From: Paeniglutamicibacter psychrophenolicus
GTDB taxonomy: Bacteria > Actinomycetota > Actinomycetes > Actinomycetales > Micrococcaceae
Length of the DNA stretch: 41,774 nt
Assembly: GCF_030812255.1 (NCBI RefSeq)
Contig: NZ_JAUSSH010000023.1
Location: 1 to 41,774 of the forward strand
Direction: 5' to 3'
Below are positions 1 to 7,874 of the stretch, in pieces. The notes below the pieces were generated by a model, which was not told the origin of the DNA, searched no databases, and worked only from the letters and a program-made list of their open reading frames with translations. Within the stretch, counting starts at the first letter, position 1. Each line of letters opens with the position of its first letter. Both the position numbers and the translations under genes were made by a program.

Positions 1-115
1 CCCGCCCCCCACCCCCCCCCGCCCGCCCCGCCGCAGCCCCCCCCGCCCCCCCCCCCGCCCCGCCGCCCCCGCGGCCCCCCCCCCGGCGCCCCCCCCCCCC
101 CCGGGGCGGGGGAGC
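1..115. other. low-complexity C-rich contig end
   Basis: The first ~115 bases are almost only C and G, in runs of C broken by single bases. No codon structure or known repeat is visible. The other contig end shows a similar G-rich composition. This looks like low-quality sequence at an assembly edge rather than biology. Confidence 0.8.
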
Positions 116-139
116 CTGGGCGGCGCAGCGGTTTGCGGG

Positions 140-586
140 TCAGCCGTCGGCTGCCCCGGCCTCGAGCAGGGCCTTGGGCTTGCGCAGGTCCTGGCCCATG
201 GCCCGGCGCATCATCGGCGCCATCAGGAATCCGGCAACCTTCGAAAACCCGGCGGGTTCGCCGGTGTTGGCCAGGACCATGCGCGTTGCCGCGCCCACGT
301 CTTCCCACGTATGGGTGGTCTGCATGGGGAAGGGGCCCTGGGCGGTGCGCATGACCAACCTGCGCCCGGGCACCGCGTCGATGAACTCGTAGGGGTACTT
401 CAGCTCCCGCCCCGGGAAGCGGGCGCCGAAGTCCACGGGCGTGCCGACGCCCAGGGGCGGTCCGCCTCGGTGGTCGGCCGAGCCGATGTTCGCGTGCCAC
501 GACGGGGCGTTGGAAGGATCGCCCGCATACCCGGCCACTACTGCACGCGGTCGCTGGATCACGATCCCGCACCTGACGTCGACCAT
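140..586 (-). CDS. SRPBCC family protein (polyketide cyclase/ligand-binding fold)
   Basis: A 148-residue protein with the START/Bet v 1-like SRPBCC pattern: an N-terminal strand (VDVRCGIVIQRP), a W near residue 30 (APSWHANI), a central GRELKYPYEF strand, and a C-terminal helix (FSKVAGFLMAPMM) that would close a hydrophobic cavity. Family members bind small hydrophobic ligands; the ligand here cannot be predicted. The start is the second of two adjacent ATGs (586 rather than 589), because the Shine-Dalgarno AAGGAGG lies only one base from the first. It is the last gene of an ArsR-led operon, 27 bp after the SRPBCC-TIGR03086 fusion gene. The fold assignment is fairly sure; the function is unknown. 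Confidence 0.8.
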   Translation of the reverse strand: MVDVRCGIVIQRPRAVVAGYAGDPSNAPSWHANIGSADHRGGPPLGVGTPVDFGARFPGRELKYPYEFIDAVPGRRLVMRTAQGPFPMQTTHTWEDVGAATRMVLANTGEPAGFSKVAGFLMAPMMRRAMGQDLRKPKALLEAGAADG

Positions 587-613
587 CATGCCTCCTTGGG
601 TCGCGGACCCGCC

Positions 614-1582
614 TCAGCGGGCCGCGACGCTCCGGCCGGTGAAGGCCACCAGGCGTTCGAGGCTGGCGGCGGATTCCTCGACCAAGGTCTCGTCGGCAAA
701 GCTGTTGCCGCGCATCTTGGGGCTGATGGTGTTCCGGGCGAGCCCCAGCACGTATTCGGACAGCCCCGGGTGGACCTGAAGCGTCTGGCCGGTGGCCGTG
801 GCCAGGTCCCAGGCATGCACCAGGAACTCGAGGTTCAGGATGTTCGCGACGATCGCGGCCGGAAGCCGGGCGAAGCCCATGTCGATGGTGCCCTCCAGCC
901 CGCGCCTGGTGAGGGCCTCGAGCGTCGCCTGCGCCGCGTCGGCCACGCGGGCCTCGGCCGGGGCGGAGGGGTCGTCGAGCAGCTGCAGGCCCAGCGCCTT
1001 GCCGATGCCGTGCACCGAACCGACCAGGTGGTCCAGCAGCTGCGTGACGCTGAAGTTTTCGCAGGGCGTCGGCAGCCCGTGGTCGGCTGGCTTGAGCTGG
1101 TGCAGCACCCGCTGGACGACGGCCAGGGTTGCCTCGGCGCTGGCCAGCTCGTTGAGCGGATCCGGGACCGCGGCCCAGTCGTCGGCCCCGGCGTCTCCGT
1201 CGGTGGCCAGGCGGACCAGGCGTTCGAGGAAGTGGTTCCAGCCCTCGGTGTGCCCGGCAACTTCCCCGGCGGCCAGTCCCTCGTGCACCAGGGTGAGCCT
1301 GGTGCCGCCGTCGGCAGGCTCCAGGGTGATGGTGACGGTCGAGGCCGCGGAATCGCTGCCTTCCCAGCCCCAGTCGAAGACCAGGCGCTTGCCGGGGTCG
1401 ACCTCCTTGATGGTTCCGGCCGCGGAGTGGCCCGGCGTGACGGTCCAGCGGTATTCGCCGCCGGCGCGCAGGTCCATGCGCGCCGCGACGGCTTGCCAGC
1501 GGCGGAGCCGGTCGGGGCGGGTCACCAGCTCGAAGGCGGCCTCGGGATCGATCGGGAGGAACACCGATTTTTCAATGGACAT
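614..1582 (-). CDS. SRPBCC (AHSA1-like) domain fused to TIGR03086/mycothiol-type DinB-like domain
   Basis: 322 residues in two parts. Residues ~1-140 are an AHSA1-type SRPBCC domain (VFLPIDPEAAFELVTRPDRLRRW, then VDPGKRLVFDWGW and TRLTLVHEGL). Residues ~145-322 match the TIGR03086/MDMPI-N family, a four-helix DinB-like fold: PTPCENFSVTQLLDHLVGS and LEFLVHAWDLATATGQ, whose histidines usually hold a divalent metal in mycothiol-dependent enzymes. The start at ATG 1582 has AAGGAG 8 nt upstream. It lies 22 bp after the ArsR gene and was surely co-transcribed with it. ArsR-AHSA1 pairs are common in actinobacteria; having the metal-binding module on the same chain is less usual. Substrate unknown. 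Confidence 0.85.
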   Translation of the reverse strand: MSIEKSVFLPIDPEAAFELVTRPDRLRRWQAVAARMDLRAGGEYRWTVTPGHSAAGTIKEVDPGKRLVFDWGWEGSDSAASTVTITLEPADGGTRLTLVHEGLAAGEVAGHTEGWNHFLERLVRLATDGDAGADDWAAVPDPLNELASAEATLAVVQRVLHQLKPADHGLPTPCENFSVTQLLDHLVGSVHGIGKALGLQLLDDPSAPAEARVADAAQATLEALTRRGLEGTIDMGFARLPAAIVANILNLEFLVHAWDLATATGQTLQVHPGLSEYVLGLARNTISPKMRGNSFADETLVEESAASLERLVAFTGRSVAAR

Positions 1583-1604
1583 GGGGAGTCTCCTTGGGGT
1601 GTGT

Positions 1605-1904
1605 TCATGATTGCGGTCCCGTGGCCTCGTCGACCAGCAGCTTGAGCTCCGAGGTCCAGAAGGACTCCAGCGATCGGCGCAGCGTGGCCATCCCGGCCGG
1701 GTCGAGACGGTAGAACCGGTTGCGGCCGTCCTTGCGGGCGGCGACCAGGCCGACTTCTGCCAGCAGCAACAGGTGTTGGGAGATGGCCGAGCGGGTCACG
1801 GGGAAGCGTTCGGCCAGTTCACCAACGGTGTGTTCCCCGTTGGCCAGGATGTTCAGCAGGGCGCGCCGGGTGGGTTCGGCAGCGGTTTCCAGGACGTCGG
1901 GCAC
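1605..1904 (-). CDS. ArsR family winged-helix repressor
   Basis: A ~99-residue ArsR/SmtB-type regulator of the metal-free subfamily that usually sits before AHSA1/SRPBCC genes. It begins PDVLETAAEPTRRALLNIL, the usual first helices, then GEHTVGELAERFPVTRSAIS as the recognition helix region and RNRFYRLDP as the wing. No cysteine pair of the metal-sensing types is visible. I chose GTG 1904: it sits 7 nt after the -10-like TAACGT (1917-1912), so the mRNA would be leaderless. Upstream in-frame starts (GTG 1925, TTG 1940) would run the reading frame through the palindromic operator and lack ribosome sites. Probably represses its own operon. Confidence 0.85.
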   Translation of the reverse strand: MPDVLETAAEPTRRALLNILANGEHTVGELAERFPVTRSAISQHLLLLAEVGLVAARKDGRNRFYRLDPAGMATLRRSLESFWTSELKLLVDEATGPQS

Positions 1905-1911
1905 ACAATAT

Positions 1912-1930
1912 ACGTTAGTGCTCACTAACG
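1912..1930 (-). promoter_or_regulatory. ArsR operator overlapping the -10 box
   Basis: CGTTAGTG (1913-1920), CT, CACTAACG (1923-1930) is a perfect 8-bp inverted repeat with a 2-bp centre. Its right arm on the minus strand overlaps the TAACGT -10-like hexamer (1917-1912) of the ArsR gene. Size and placement fit an ArsR-family dimer blocking its own promoter. Binding is inferred. Confidence 0.7.
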
Positions 1931-1991
1931 CATCGCGCAAGGGGTCCGGGCGGCGAGTTCGACATGCCGGGAACCTTTCGCGTCACAGGGC

Positions 1992-2020
1992 TTGTGAACG
2001 GGCGGGCCGGGCCGTATTCT
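1992..2020 (+). promoter_or_regulatory. promoter of the NAD operon
   Basis: TTGTGA (1992-1997), a 17-bp spacer and TATTCT (2015-2020) give a good housekeeping-sigma promoter; transcription would begin near 2027, inside the palindrome at 2023-2045. This is the only convincing promoter before the five overlapping NAD genes. Confidence 0.6.
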
Positions 2021-2022
2021 TA

Positions 2023-2045
2023 GTTCTGGTCAGGATGACACTAAC
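2023..2045 (+). promoter_or_regulatory. candidate NrtR operator
   Basis: A 23-bp imperfect palindrome: GTT-N3-GTCA-GGA-TGAC-N3-AAC, with 7 of 10 paired positions matching. It covers the predicted transcription start of the NAD operon. NrtR regulators are known to bind palindromes of about 21 bp with TGACAC-type half-sites; the right half here contains TGACACTAAC. Binding by the neighbouring regulator is an inference. Confidence 0.55.
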
Positions 2046-2061
2046 TAGGAGGGTGGGTCGG

Positions 2062-2790
2062 TTGCCGTTTTCGAATGTGGCCGAGCGCCGCGAACAACCG
2101 CCGGCACTGGCCGTGTCCACGGTGATCTTCTCGCTGCGCGACGACGAACGCACCGGGCGCAAGAGCCTGTGGCTGCCACTGGTGCGCCGCACCCGCGAAC
2201 CCTTCCGCGGCCAGTGGGCGCTGCCCGGCGGCCCGCTGGGCCCCCGCGACTCCCTTCTCGACGCCGCGGCGAACAACCTGCGCGACACCACCGGGCTCAT
2301 CCCGCGCTACCTCGAACAGCTCTACGCCTTCGGGGACCTGGACCGCTCGCCCACCCGCCGGGTGGTCTCCATCGTCTACTGGGCGCTGGTCCGTGAGGAC
2401 GACCCCCACGACACCGCCACCTCGGTGCTGCTCGACGACCCCAACGTCGCCTGGTTCCGCGCGGACGACCCCGAGGCGCTGGGCAGCCTGGCCTTCGACC
2501 ACCGGCAAATCATCGAATACGCACTCTGGCGGCTGCGCAACAAGGTCGAATACGGCTCCATCGCCCACCGGTTGCTCGGCGAGCGCTTCACCCTCGCCCA
2601 GGTCCGCGAGGTCTACGAGGCGGTGCTGGATCGGGCACTGGACCCGGCGAACTTCCGCCGGACCCTGCGCAGCACCCCCGACATCGAGGAAACCGACGAG
2701 TTCCTCTCCGGCGGCAAGCACCGCCCCCCGCGCCTCTATCGCTACACCGGCTCAACCACCCACCCCCTTGAGAGCGAGAACATCTCATGA
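2062..2790 (+). CDS. nrtR: NrtR-type Nudix-related transcriptional regulator of NAD synthesis
   Basis: About 242 residues: an N-terminal Nudix-fold domain (LAVSTVIFSLRDD..., WALPGGPLGPRDSLLDAA) and a C-terminal winged helix (GSIAHRLLGERFTLAQVREVYEAVLDR, FRRTL). The Nudix box is degenerate: the catalytic REXXEE part reads NNLRDTTG, so hydrolase activity is unlikely and ligand sensing is expected, as in NrtR, where ADP-ribose or NAD-type ligands control DNA binding. I chose TTG 2062, 9 nt after AGGAGG (2047-2052); the earlier ATG at 2035 lies inside the palindromic operator. Its last bases overlap nadA (ATGA). Context as first gene of a nadABC operon strongly supports the assignment. Confidence 0.85.
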   Translation: MPFSNVAERREQPPALAVSTVIFSLRDDERTGRKSLWLPLVRRTREPFRGQWALPGGPLGPRDSLLDAAANNLRDTTGLIPRYLEQLYAFGDLDRSPTRRVVSIVYWALVREDDPHDTATSVLLDDPNVAWFRADDPEALGSLAFDHRQIIEYALWRLRNKVEYGSIAHRLLGERFTLAQVREVYEAVLDRALDPANFRRTLRSTPDIEETDEFLSGGKHRPPRLYRYTGSTTHPLESENIS

Positions 2791-4055
2791 GCAGCATCAA
2801 CGCCACCCTCCAGACCCTGAAGCTCGTTTCCCCCGAGGCCAGCTGCAACACCGACCTGACCAAGGGCCCCTGGCTCTTCGACACCGGGGAGGCCGACTAC
2901 GGGCCGGGCTCCTCGCAGGACGACGTGGCCCCGGCCGACACCCCGCGGCAGGGCGAGATCCCGGCCGAGTACCGCGAGGCCTCGGATGCGGAACTGACCG
3001 CCCGGATCCTGGCCGCCAAGGAAACCCTGGGAGATGAGCTGGTGGTCCTGGGCCACCACTACCAGCGCGACGAGGTCGTGGCCTTCGCCGACTTCGTGGG
3101 GGACTCCTTCCAGCTGGCGAACGCGGCGCTAACCCGCGAGCAGGCCAAGTACATCGTCTTCTGCGGCGTGCACTTCATGGCCGAGACCGCCGACATCCTC
3201 TCCACCAAGGAGCAGGCGGTGATCCTGCCGAACCTGGCCGCGGGCTGCTCGATGGCCGACATGGCCGACGAGTCCTCCGTGGAGGAGTGCTGGGAACAGC
3301 TCATGGACCTCTACGCGGACGAGGATTCCCCCGACGGGCGCGCCTCGGTCATCCCGGTGACCTACATGAATTCCTCCGCCGCGCTGAAGGCCTTCGTCGG
3401 CAAGCACGGCGGGATCGTGTGCACCTCCTCCAACGCCGCCACGGTGCTTGAATGGGCGTTCGAGCGCGGCCGCCGCGTGCTCTTCTTCCCCGACCAGCAC
3501 CTGGGCCGCAACACCGCCAAGGCCATGGGCATACCGCTGGAGGCGATGCCGATGTGGAACCCGCGCAAGCCGCTGGGCGGCAGCGATGCCCAGACCCTGC
3601 ACGATGCCAAGGTCATCCTGTGGCACGGCTTCTGCTCGGTGCACAAGCGCTTCACCGTCGCGCAGATCGAGCGCGCCCGTGCCGAGCACCCCGGCGTGCA
3701 GATCCTGGCACACCCCGAGTGCCCGATGCCGGTGGTCGACGCCGCCGACGCCGCCGGGTCCACCGACTACATCCAAAAGGCCGTCGCCGCGGCCCCGGCC
3801 GGTTCGGTCTTCGGCATCGCCACCGAGATCAACATGGTCAACCGGCTGGCCGCGCAGCACCCCGAGCACACCATCTTCTGCCTGGACCCGGTGATCTGCC
3901 CGTGCTCCACGATGTACCGCATCCACCCCGGCTACCTCGCCTGGGTGCTCGAGTCCCTGGTGGACGGGGTCGTGCTGAACCGGATCACCGTGCCCGCGGA
4001 CGTGGCGGCCGACGCCAAGGTCGCCCTGGAACGGATGCTGGCGGCACGGCCGTGA
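2787..4055 (+). CDS. nadA: quinolinate synthase NadA
   Basis: Condenses iminoaspartate (from NadB) with dihydroxyacetone phosphate to quinolinate, using a [4Fe-4S] cluster. 422 residues, the long actinobacterial form with an N-terminal extension of ~70 residues. Visible signatures: VLGHHYQRDEVVAFAD (residues ~87-102), DSFQLA, the three cluster-cysteine regions GCSMADM (C154), HGFCSVHKRF (C283) and ICPCSTMYRI (C371/C373), plus HPECPMPV and FFPDQHLGRNTA for substrate binding. ATG 2787 overlaps the nrtR stop by 4 nt and its own TGA overlaps the nadB GTG by 4 nt, so translation is probably coupled. No key residue is missing. Confidence 0.97.
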   Translation: MSSINATLQTLKLVSPEASCNTDLTKGPWLFDTGEADYGPGSSQDDVAPADTPRQGEIPAEYREASDAELTARILAAKETLGDELVVLGHHYQRDEVVAFADFVGDSFQLANAALTREQAKYIVFCGVHFMAETADILSTKEQAVILPNLAAGCSMADMADESSVEECWEQLMDLYADEDSPDGRASVIPVTYMNSSAALKAFVGKHGGIVCTSSNAATVLEWAFERGRRVLFFPDQHLGRNTAKAMGIPLEAMPMWNPRKPLGGSDAQTLHDAKVILWHGFCSVHKRFTVAQIERARAEHPGVQILAHPECPMPVVDAADAAGSTDYIQKAVAAAPAGSVFGIATEINMVNRLAAQHPEHTIFCLDPVICPCSTMYRIHPGYLAWVLESLVDGVVLNRITVPADVAADAKVALERMLAARP

Positions 4056-5719
4056 ACGGCACCGACCTGGTGGTCGTCGGCTCCGGGGTCGCCGGGCTCT
4101 ACGCCGCGCTGACCGCCGCGGTCCGCGGGCTGGATGCCACCCTGCTGACCAAGGACGCGTTGGCGGACTCCAACTCCTGGTACGCCCAGGGCGGACTGAG
4201 CGCCGTGGGCCCGGCCGGGGCCGCGGCGGGGGACTCGATCGCCAGCCACATCGCCGACACGCTCACCGCCGGGGCGCACTTGAACGACGCGGACGCCGTG
4301 GCGATCATGTGCTCCACCGCGTGGGGCCATGTCACCCGGCTCATCGAGGCCGGTGCGCGGTTCGACACCGACGACTCCGGCTCCTTCGCCCTGGGCCTGG
4401 AGGCCGCGCACGCGCACCCGCGGATCCTGCACGCCGGCGGGGACGCCACCGGCAAGGGCCTGGCCGGCGCGCTGATCAATGCCTGCCGCACCCAGCAGGC
4501 CGCCGGCCGGCTTCGGATCCGCGAACACGCCTTCGTCACCGAGCTGCTCACCGAGGCCAACCCGTCGGCCCGCGCCCAGCGGGACCCGGCAGCCGTGGTC
4601 ACCGGGGTGCGCGTGCGCGGGACCGACGGGCAACACGAGGACCTCTTCGCCAAGGCGGTGCTGCTGGCCACCGGCGGGGCAGGGCAGCTCTTTGCCGCGA
4701 CCACCAACCCGTTGGGTGCCACCGGCGACGGGGCCGCCCTGGCCTACCGGGCCGGCGCGGCGCTGGCCGATGCCGAATTCATCCAGTTCCACCCGACCCT
4801 GGTGTCCCCGGGCGGCTTCATGGTCTCCGAGGCCGTGCGCGGGGAGGGAGCGGTGCTCATCGACGGCCACGGCGAGCGCTTCATGGTCAAGGTGCACCCG
4901 GATGCCGAACTGGCGCCCCGCGACGTGGTGGCCCGCGCCATCCACGCAGTGCGCGCCAACGGCGGCACGGTGCACCTGGATGCCCGCGGCGTGGAGGCCA
5001 CCCACGGGCCCGGGTTCCTGGCCCGGCGCTTCCCCTCCATCACCGCCGAACTGTCCAAGCTCGGCTGGGACCTGGCCGCCGAACCGGTGCCGGTCACCCC
5101 GGCCGCCCACTACTGGATGGGCGGGATCCTCACCAACGACACCGGCGCCACCACGCTGCCCGGGCTCTACGCCGCCGGGGAGGCCGCCTGCACCGGGGTG
5201 CACGGCGCCAACCGGCTGGCCTCCAACTCGCTGCTCGAGGGCCTGGTCTTCGCCTGGCGCACCGTGGCGAACCTGCCGGCCAACCCGCCGGGCGCCACCG
5301 CGGCAGGCAGCGCGCCCATGAACGTGATCGTGACCCACCCCGCCGCCGCCGGGGATGCCGACGACGCGGACTTGCGCGCGCGAGGCGAAGCGCCCGAGGA
5401 AATGGAGCTGTCCGCGCTGCAGGCCCTGGCCCAGGCACACCTGGGCGTCGAACGCACCGCGCAGGGCCTGCGCACCGCGCTGGCACAACTGGCACGCTGG
5501 CGTGTCACAACCGGAGACCGCGCCTCCCACGAGCGGGCCAACCTGCTTGAGGTGGCCAAGCTCATCGCCACCGCCGCCCTGAACCGGGAAAACTCCCTCG
5601 GCGCGCACTACCGCTCCGACGCCCCCGAGGCGCCGCGGCCGCTCAACGGGCACCTGCCCCGCTACGCCCAGGTGCCGGCCACCACAAACCTGAACCTAAG
5701 GATCTCCTCCCTTGTCTGA
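4052..5719 (+). CDS. nadB: L-aspartate oxidase NadB
   Basis: FAD enzyme that oxidises L-aspartate to iminoaspartate for NadA. 555 residues from GTG 4052, which shares GTGA with the nadA stop. Shows the N-terminal FAD site VVGSGVAGLYAAL, the succinate dehydrogenase/fumarate reductase-like SNSWYAQGGLSAV, AHAHPRILHAGGDATGKG, the FAD contact ATGGAGQLF, EFIQFHPT, the capping-domain EAVRGEGAVLID, and AGEAACTGVHGANRLASNSLLEGLVF. A helical C-terminal domain follows (~430-545). Length is typical. It is possible to extend the frame far upstream over nadA, but nothing supports that. Fourth-position overlaps on both sides mark it as part of one operon. Confidence 0.97.
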   Translation: MNGTDLVVVGSGVAGLYAALTAAVRGLDATLLTKDALADSNSWYAQGGLSAVGPAGAAAGDSIASHIADTLTAGAHLNDADAVAIMCSTAWGHVTRLIEAGARFDTDDSGSFALGLEAAHAHPRILHAGGDATGKGLAGALINACRTQQAAGRLRIREHAFVTELLTEANPSARAQRDPAAVVTGVRVRGTDGQHEDLFAKAVLLATGGAGQLFAATTNPLGATGDGAALAYRAGAALADAEFIQFHPTLVSPGGFMVSEAVRGEGAVLIDGHGERFMVKVHPDAELAPRDVVARAIHAVRANGGTVHLDARGVEATHGPGFLARRFPSITAELSKLGWDLAAEPVPVTPAAHYWMGGILTNDTGATTLPGLYAAGEAACTGVHGANRLASNSLLEGLVFAWRTVANLPANPPGATAAGSAPMNVIVTHPAAAGDADDADLRARGEAPEEMELSALQALAQAHLGVERTAQGLRTALAQLARWRVTTGDRASHERANLLEVAKLIATAALNRENSLGAHYRSDAPEAPRPLNGHLPRYAQVPATTNLNLRISSLV

Positions 5720-6650
5720 CACCACCACCACGGCCATCGCCACCACCGCCGCCCCGGCCCGCCCCGCCACGCTGCTCCCGGTCCCCGCCCGCGCCATCGA
5801 GAAGATCGTGCTCGCCGCCCTGGAGGAGGACAACCCGCGCGGGGATCTGACCGGCAACGTGCTGATCCCCGTCGATGCCACGGCCACCGCCGCGGTCATC
5901 GCCCGCGAACCGGGCATCTGCGCCGGGCTGGACACCTTCATCGCGGCCATGAAGCTCACCGACCCCGCCCTGGAACTGCACCCGGCGCTCGCCGACGGGC
6001 AGCGCTTCAACACCGGGGACACGCTGGTCACCGTGTCCGGCCCGGCCCGCGGGCTGCTGGCCGGGGAACGCGTGGGGCTGAACCTGCTCCAGCGCCTGAG
6101 CGGCATCGCCACCGCCACCGCCGCCTTCGTGGAGGCGGCCGCGGGCACCAACGCGCGCATCGTGGACACCCGCAAGACCACCCCGGGGCTGCGCGTGCTT
6201 GAACGCTACGCGGTGCGCTGCGGCGGCGGGCACAACCACCGCGACAACCTCTCCGAGGCCGTCATGGCCAAGGACAACCACCTGGCGCTGCTGGGCACCG
6301 GCTCCGAGCTCACCGCCGCGCTGCGCACCGCCCGGGCCAACCTCGGGCACACCGTGCACTTCGAGGTGGAAATCGACTCGCTGGACCAGCTCGACGCGGT
6401 GCTCGCCGCCGGGGTCGACACCATCATGCTCGACAACTTCTCCGTCGCGGACCTGGCCGCCGGGGTGCGCCGCATCGCCGGAGCCGCACTCGTCGAGGCC
6501 TCGGGCAACGTGAAGCTGGAGACCGTGGCGGCCATCGCGGCCACCGGGGTCGACGTGATCTCCTCCGGCGCGCTCACCCACTCGGTGCGCGCCCTGGACC
6601 TCGGCCTGGACATCGCCATCGATCGCGGCCGCGGGGCGAACACCCCGTGA
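5712..6650 (+). CDS. nadC: nicotinate-nucleotide pyrophosphorylase (carboxylating) NadC
   Basis: Converts quinolinate and PRPP to nicotinate mononucleotide, CO2 and PPi, the last de novo step before the shared NAD pathway. 312 residues; begins at TTG 5712, 9 nt after AAGGA (5698-5702), overlapping nadB by 8 nt. Signatures: EDNPRGDLTGNVL near residue 40, the substrate loop RLSGIATATAAFV, DTRKTTPGLRVLERYAVRCGGGHNHR (~155-180), FEVEIDSLDQL and VDTIMLDNFS, and the C-terminal VDVISSGALTHS. The N-terminus is a low-complexity Thr/Ala stretch of ~18 residues, so an internal start is conceivable, but no better ribosome site is present. Confidence 0.96.
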   Translation: MSDTTTTAIATTAAPARPATLLPVPARAIEKIVLAALEEDNPRGDLTGNVLIPVDATATAAVIAREPGICAGLDTFIAAMKLTDPALELHPALADGQRFNTGDTLVTVSGPARGLLAGERVGLNLLQRLSGIATATAAFVEAAAGTNARIVDTRKTTPGLRVLERYAVRCGGGHNHRDNLSEAVMAKDNHLALLGTGSELTAALRTARANLGHTVHFEVEIDSLDQLDAVLAAGVDTIMLDNFSVADLAAGVRRIAGAALVEASGNVKLETVAAIAATGVDVISSGALTHSVRALDLGLDIAIDRGRGANTP

Positions 6651-7792
6651 TCTACCTCGACGCGGCGGCCACCACCCCCGTGCGCCAGGACGTCCTGGAC
6701 GTCATCATCCCGCTGCTGACCAGCGACTACGGCAACCCCTCCAGCACCCACTCGATGGGCCAGAGCGCCGCCCGCGCCCTGGACTACGCCCGGGGAACCG
6801 CGGCCAAGGTGCTCGGGGTGCGCACCGGGGACGTGGTCTTCACCTCCGGCGGCACCGAGTCCAACAACCTGGCCATCAAGGGCCTGGCGCTGGGCAACCC
6901 GCGCGGGCGCCACCTCATCCACTCGGCCATCGAGCACCCCGCGGTCGCCGAGGCCTGCGCCTACCTGGTGCGGCACCACGGGTTCGAGCTCGACGTGGCC
7001 CCGGTCGATGGCCTCGGGATCCTGGACCTGGACGCGTTCACCAAGCTGCTGCGCCCGGACACCACCCTGGTCTCGGTGATGGCGGTGAACAACGAGGTCG
7101 GCACCATTCAGCCCGTCGCGCAGGCGGCAGCGGCCGCCCGCGCGGTGGGCGCCCTGGTGCATTGCGACGGGGTGCAGGCCGCCGGCTGGCTTGACCTGGC
7201 CGAGATCGCCGCGCATGTCGATGCGCTGGGCATCTCCGGGCACAAGATCGGCGGGCTCAAGGGCGCCGGGCTGCTGATGGTCCGCGGCAAGCTGGCCCTG
7301 GAGCCGCTGATCCACGGCGGCGGGCAGGAACGCGAACGCCGCTCCGGGACCGAAAACGTGGCCGGGGCCGTGGCCACCGCCACCGCCCTGTCCCTGGCCG
7401 CCGCGGCCAACTCCACCGGCACCGCGCAGGGCCACGGCAGGCACCTCATCGACACCGTGCTGGACGGGCTGAACACCGACGGGCGGATCCGCGCCCGGCT
7501 CACCGGGGATCCCCAACGGCGCGTGCCGGGCATCGTCTCCTTCGTGTTCCCCGAAACCGGGGGCGAGACGGTGCTGCTGGAACTCGAGCGCCGCGGGGTG
7601 GTGTGCTCCTCCGGGTCGGCCTGCGCCGCCGGGTCCACCGATCCCTCGCACGTTTTGCTGGCCATGGGGTACGACGAGGACACCGCGCACACCGCGGTGC
7701 GGCTGAGCTTCACCCGCACCGTGAAGGAAGCGGAAATCGCCACCGCCGCCCGCGCCGTGGTGGCGGCGGTCAAGGCCATAGCCGGCCGGTAG
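6647..7792 (+). CDS. PLP-dependent cysteine desulfurase of the NAD operon (NadS/IscS-like)
   Basis: Removes sulfur from cysteine as a persulfide for Fe-S assembly. 381 residues from GTG 6647, which shares GTGA with the nadC stop. Class V aminotransferase features: YLDAAATTPVRQDV at the N-terminus, FTSGGTESNNLAIKG, NNEVGTIQP, the PLP lysine in SGHKIGGLKGAG (K200), and the IscS-type loop CSSGSACAAGS with the likely catalytic C326. Because NadA needs a [4Fe-4S] cluster, a desulfurase locked into the same operon probably serves NadA (the role called NadS or NifS-like in other bacteria). It could also serve tRNA thiolation, but no tRNA thiolase gene is adjacent. Confidence 0.9.
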   Translation: MIYLDAAATTPVRQDVLDVIIPLLTSDYGNPSSTHSMGQSAARALDYARGTAAKVLGVRTGDVVFTSGGTESNNLAIKGLALGNPRGRHLIHSAIEHPAVAEACAYLVRHHGFELDVAPVDGLGILDLDAFTKLLRPDTTLVSVMAVNNEVGTIQPVAQAAAAARAVGALVHCDGVQAAGWLDLAEIAAHVDALGISGHKIGGLKGAGLLMVRGKLALEPLIHGGGQERERRSGTENVAGAVATATALSLAAAANSTGTAQGHGRHLIDTVLDGLNTDGRIRARLTGDPQRRVPGIVSFVFPETGGETVLLELERRGVVCSSGSACAAGSTDPSHVLLAMGYDEDTAHTAVRLSFTRTVKEAEIATAARAVVAAVKAIAGR

Positions 7793-7812
7793 CTCCCGGA
7801 CCCGGCGGACCG

Positions 7813-7828
7813 CGGGTTCGCGAACCCG
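7813..7828 (+). terminator. possible terminator hairpin after the NAD operon
   Basis: A 16-bp perfect palindrome (CGGGTTCG then CGAACCCG) begins 21 bp after the desulfurase stop, within a GC-rich stretch with further partial pairing. There is no U-tract, so it may be only a weak or factor-dependent terminator. Confidence 0.4.
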
Positions 7829-7874
7829 GCCGGATCCCTTGGGCCGGGGACTCCCTTCGTGATTTCATGGCCCC

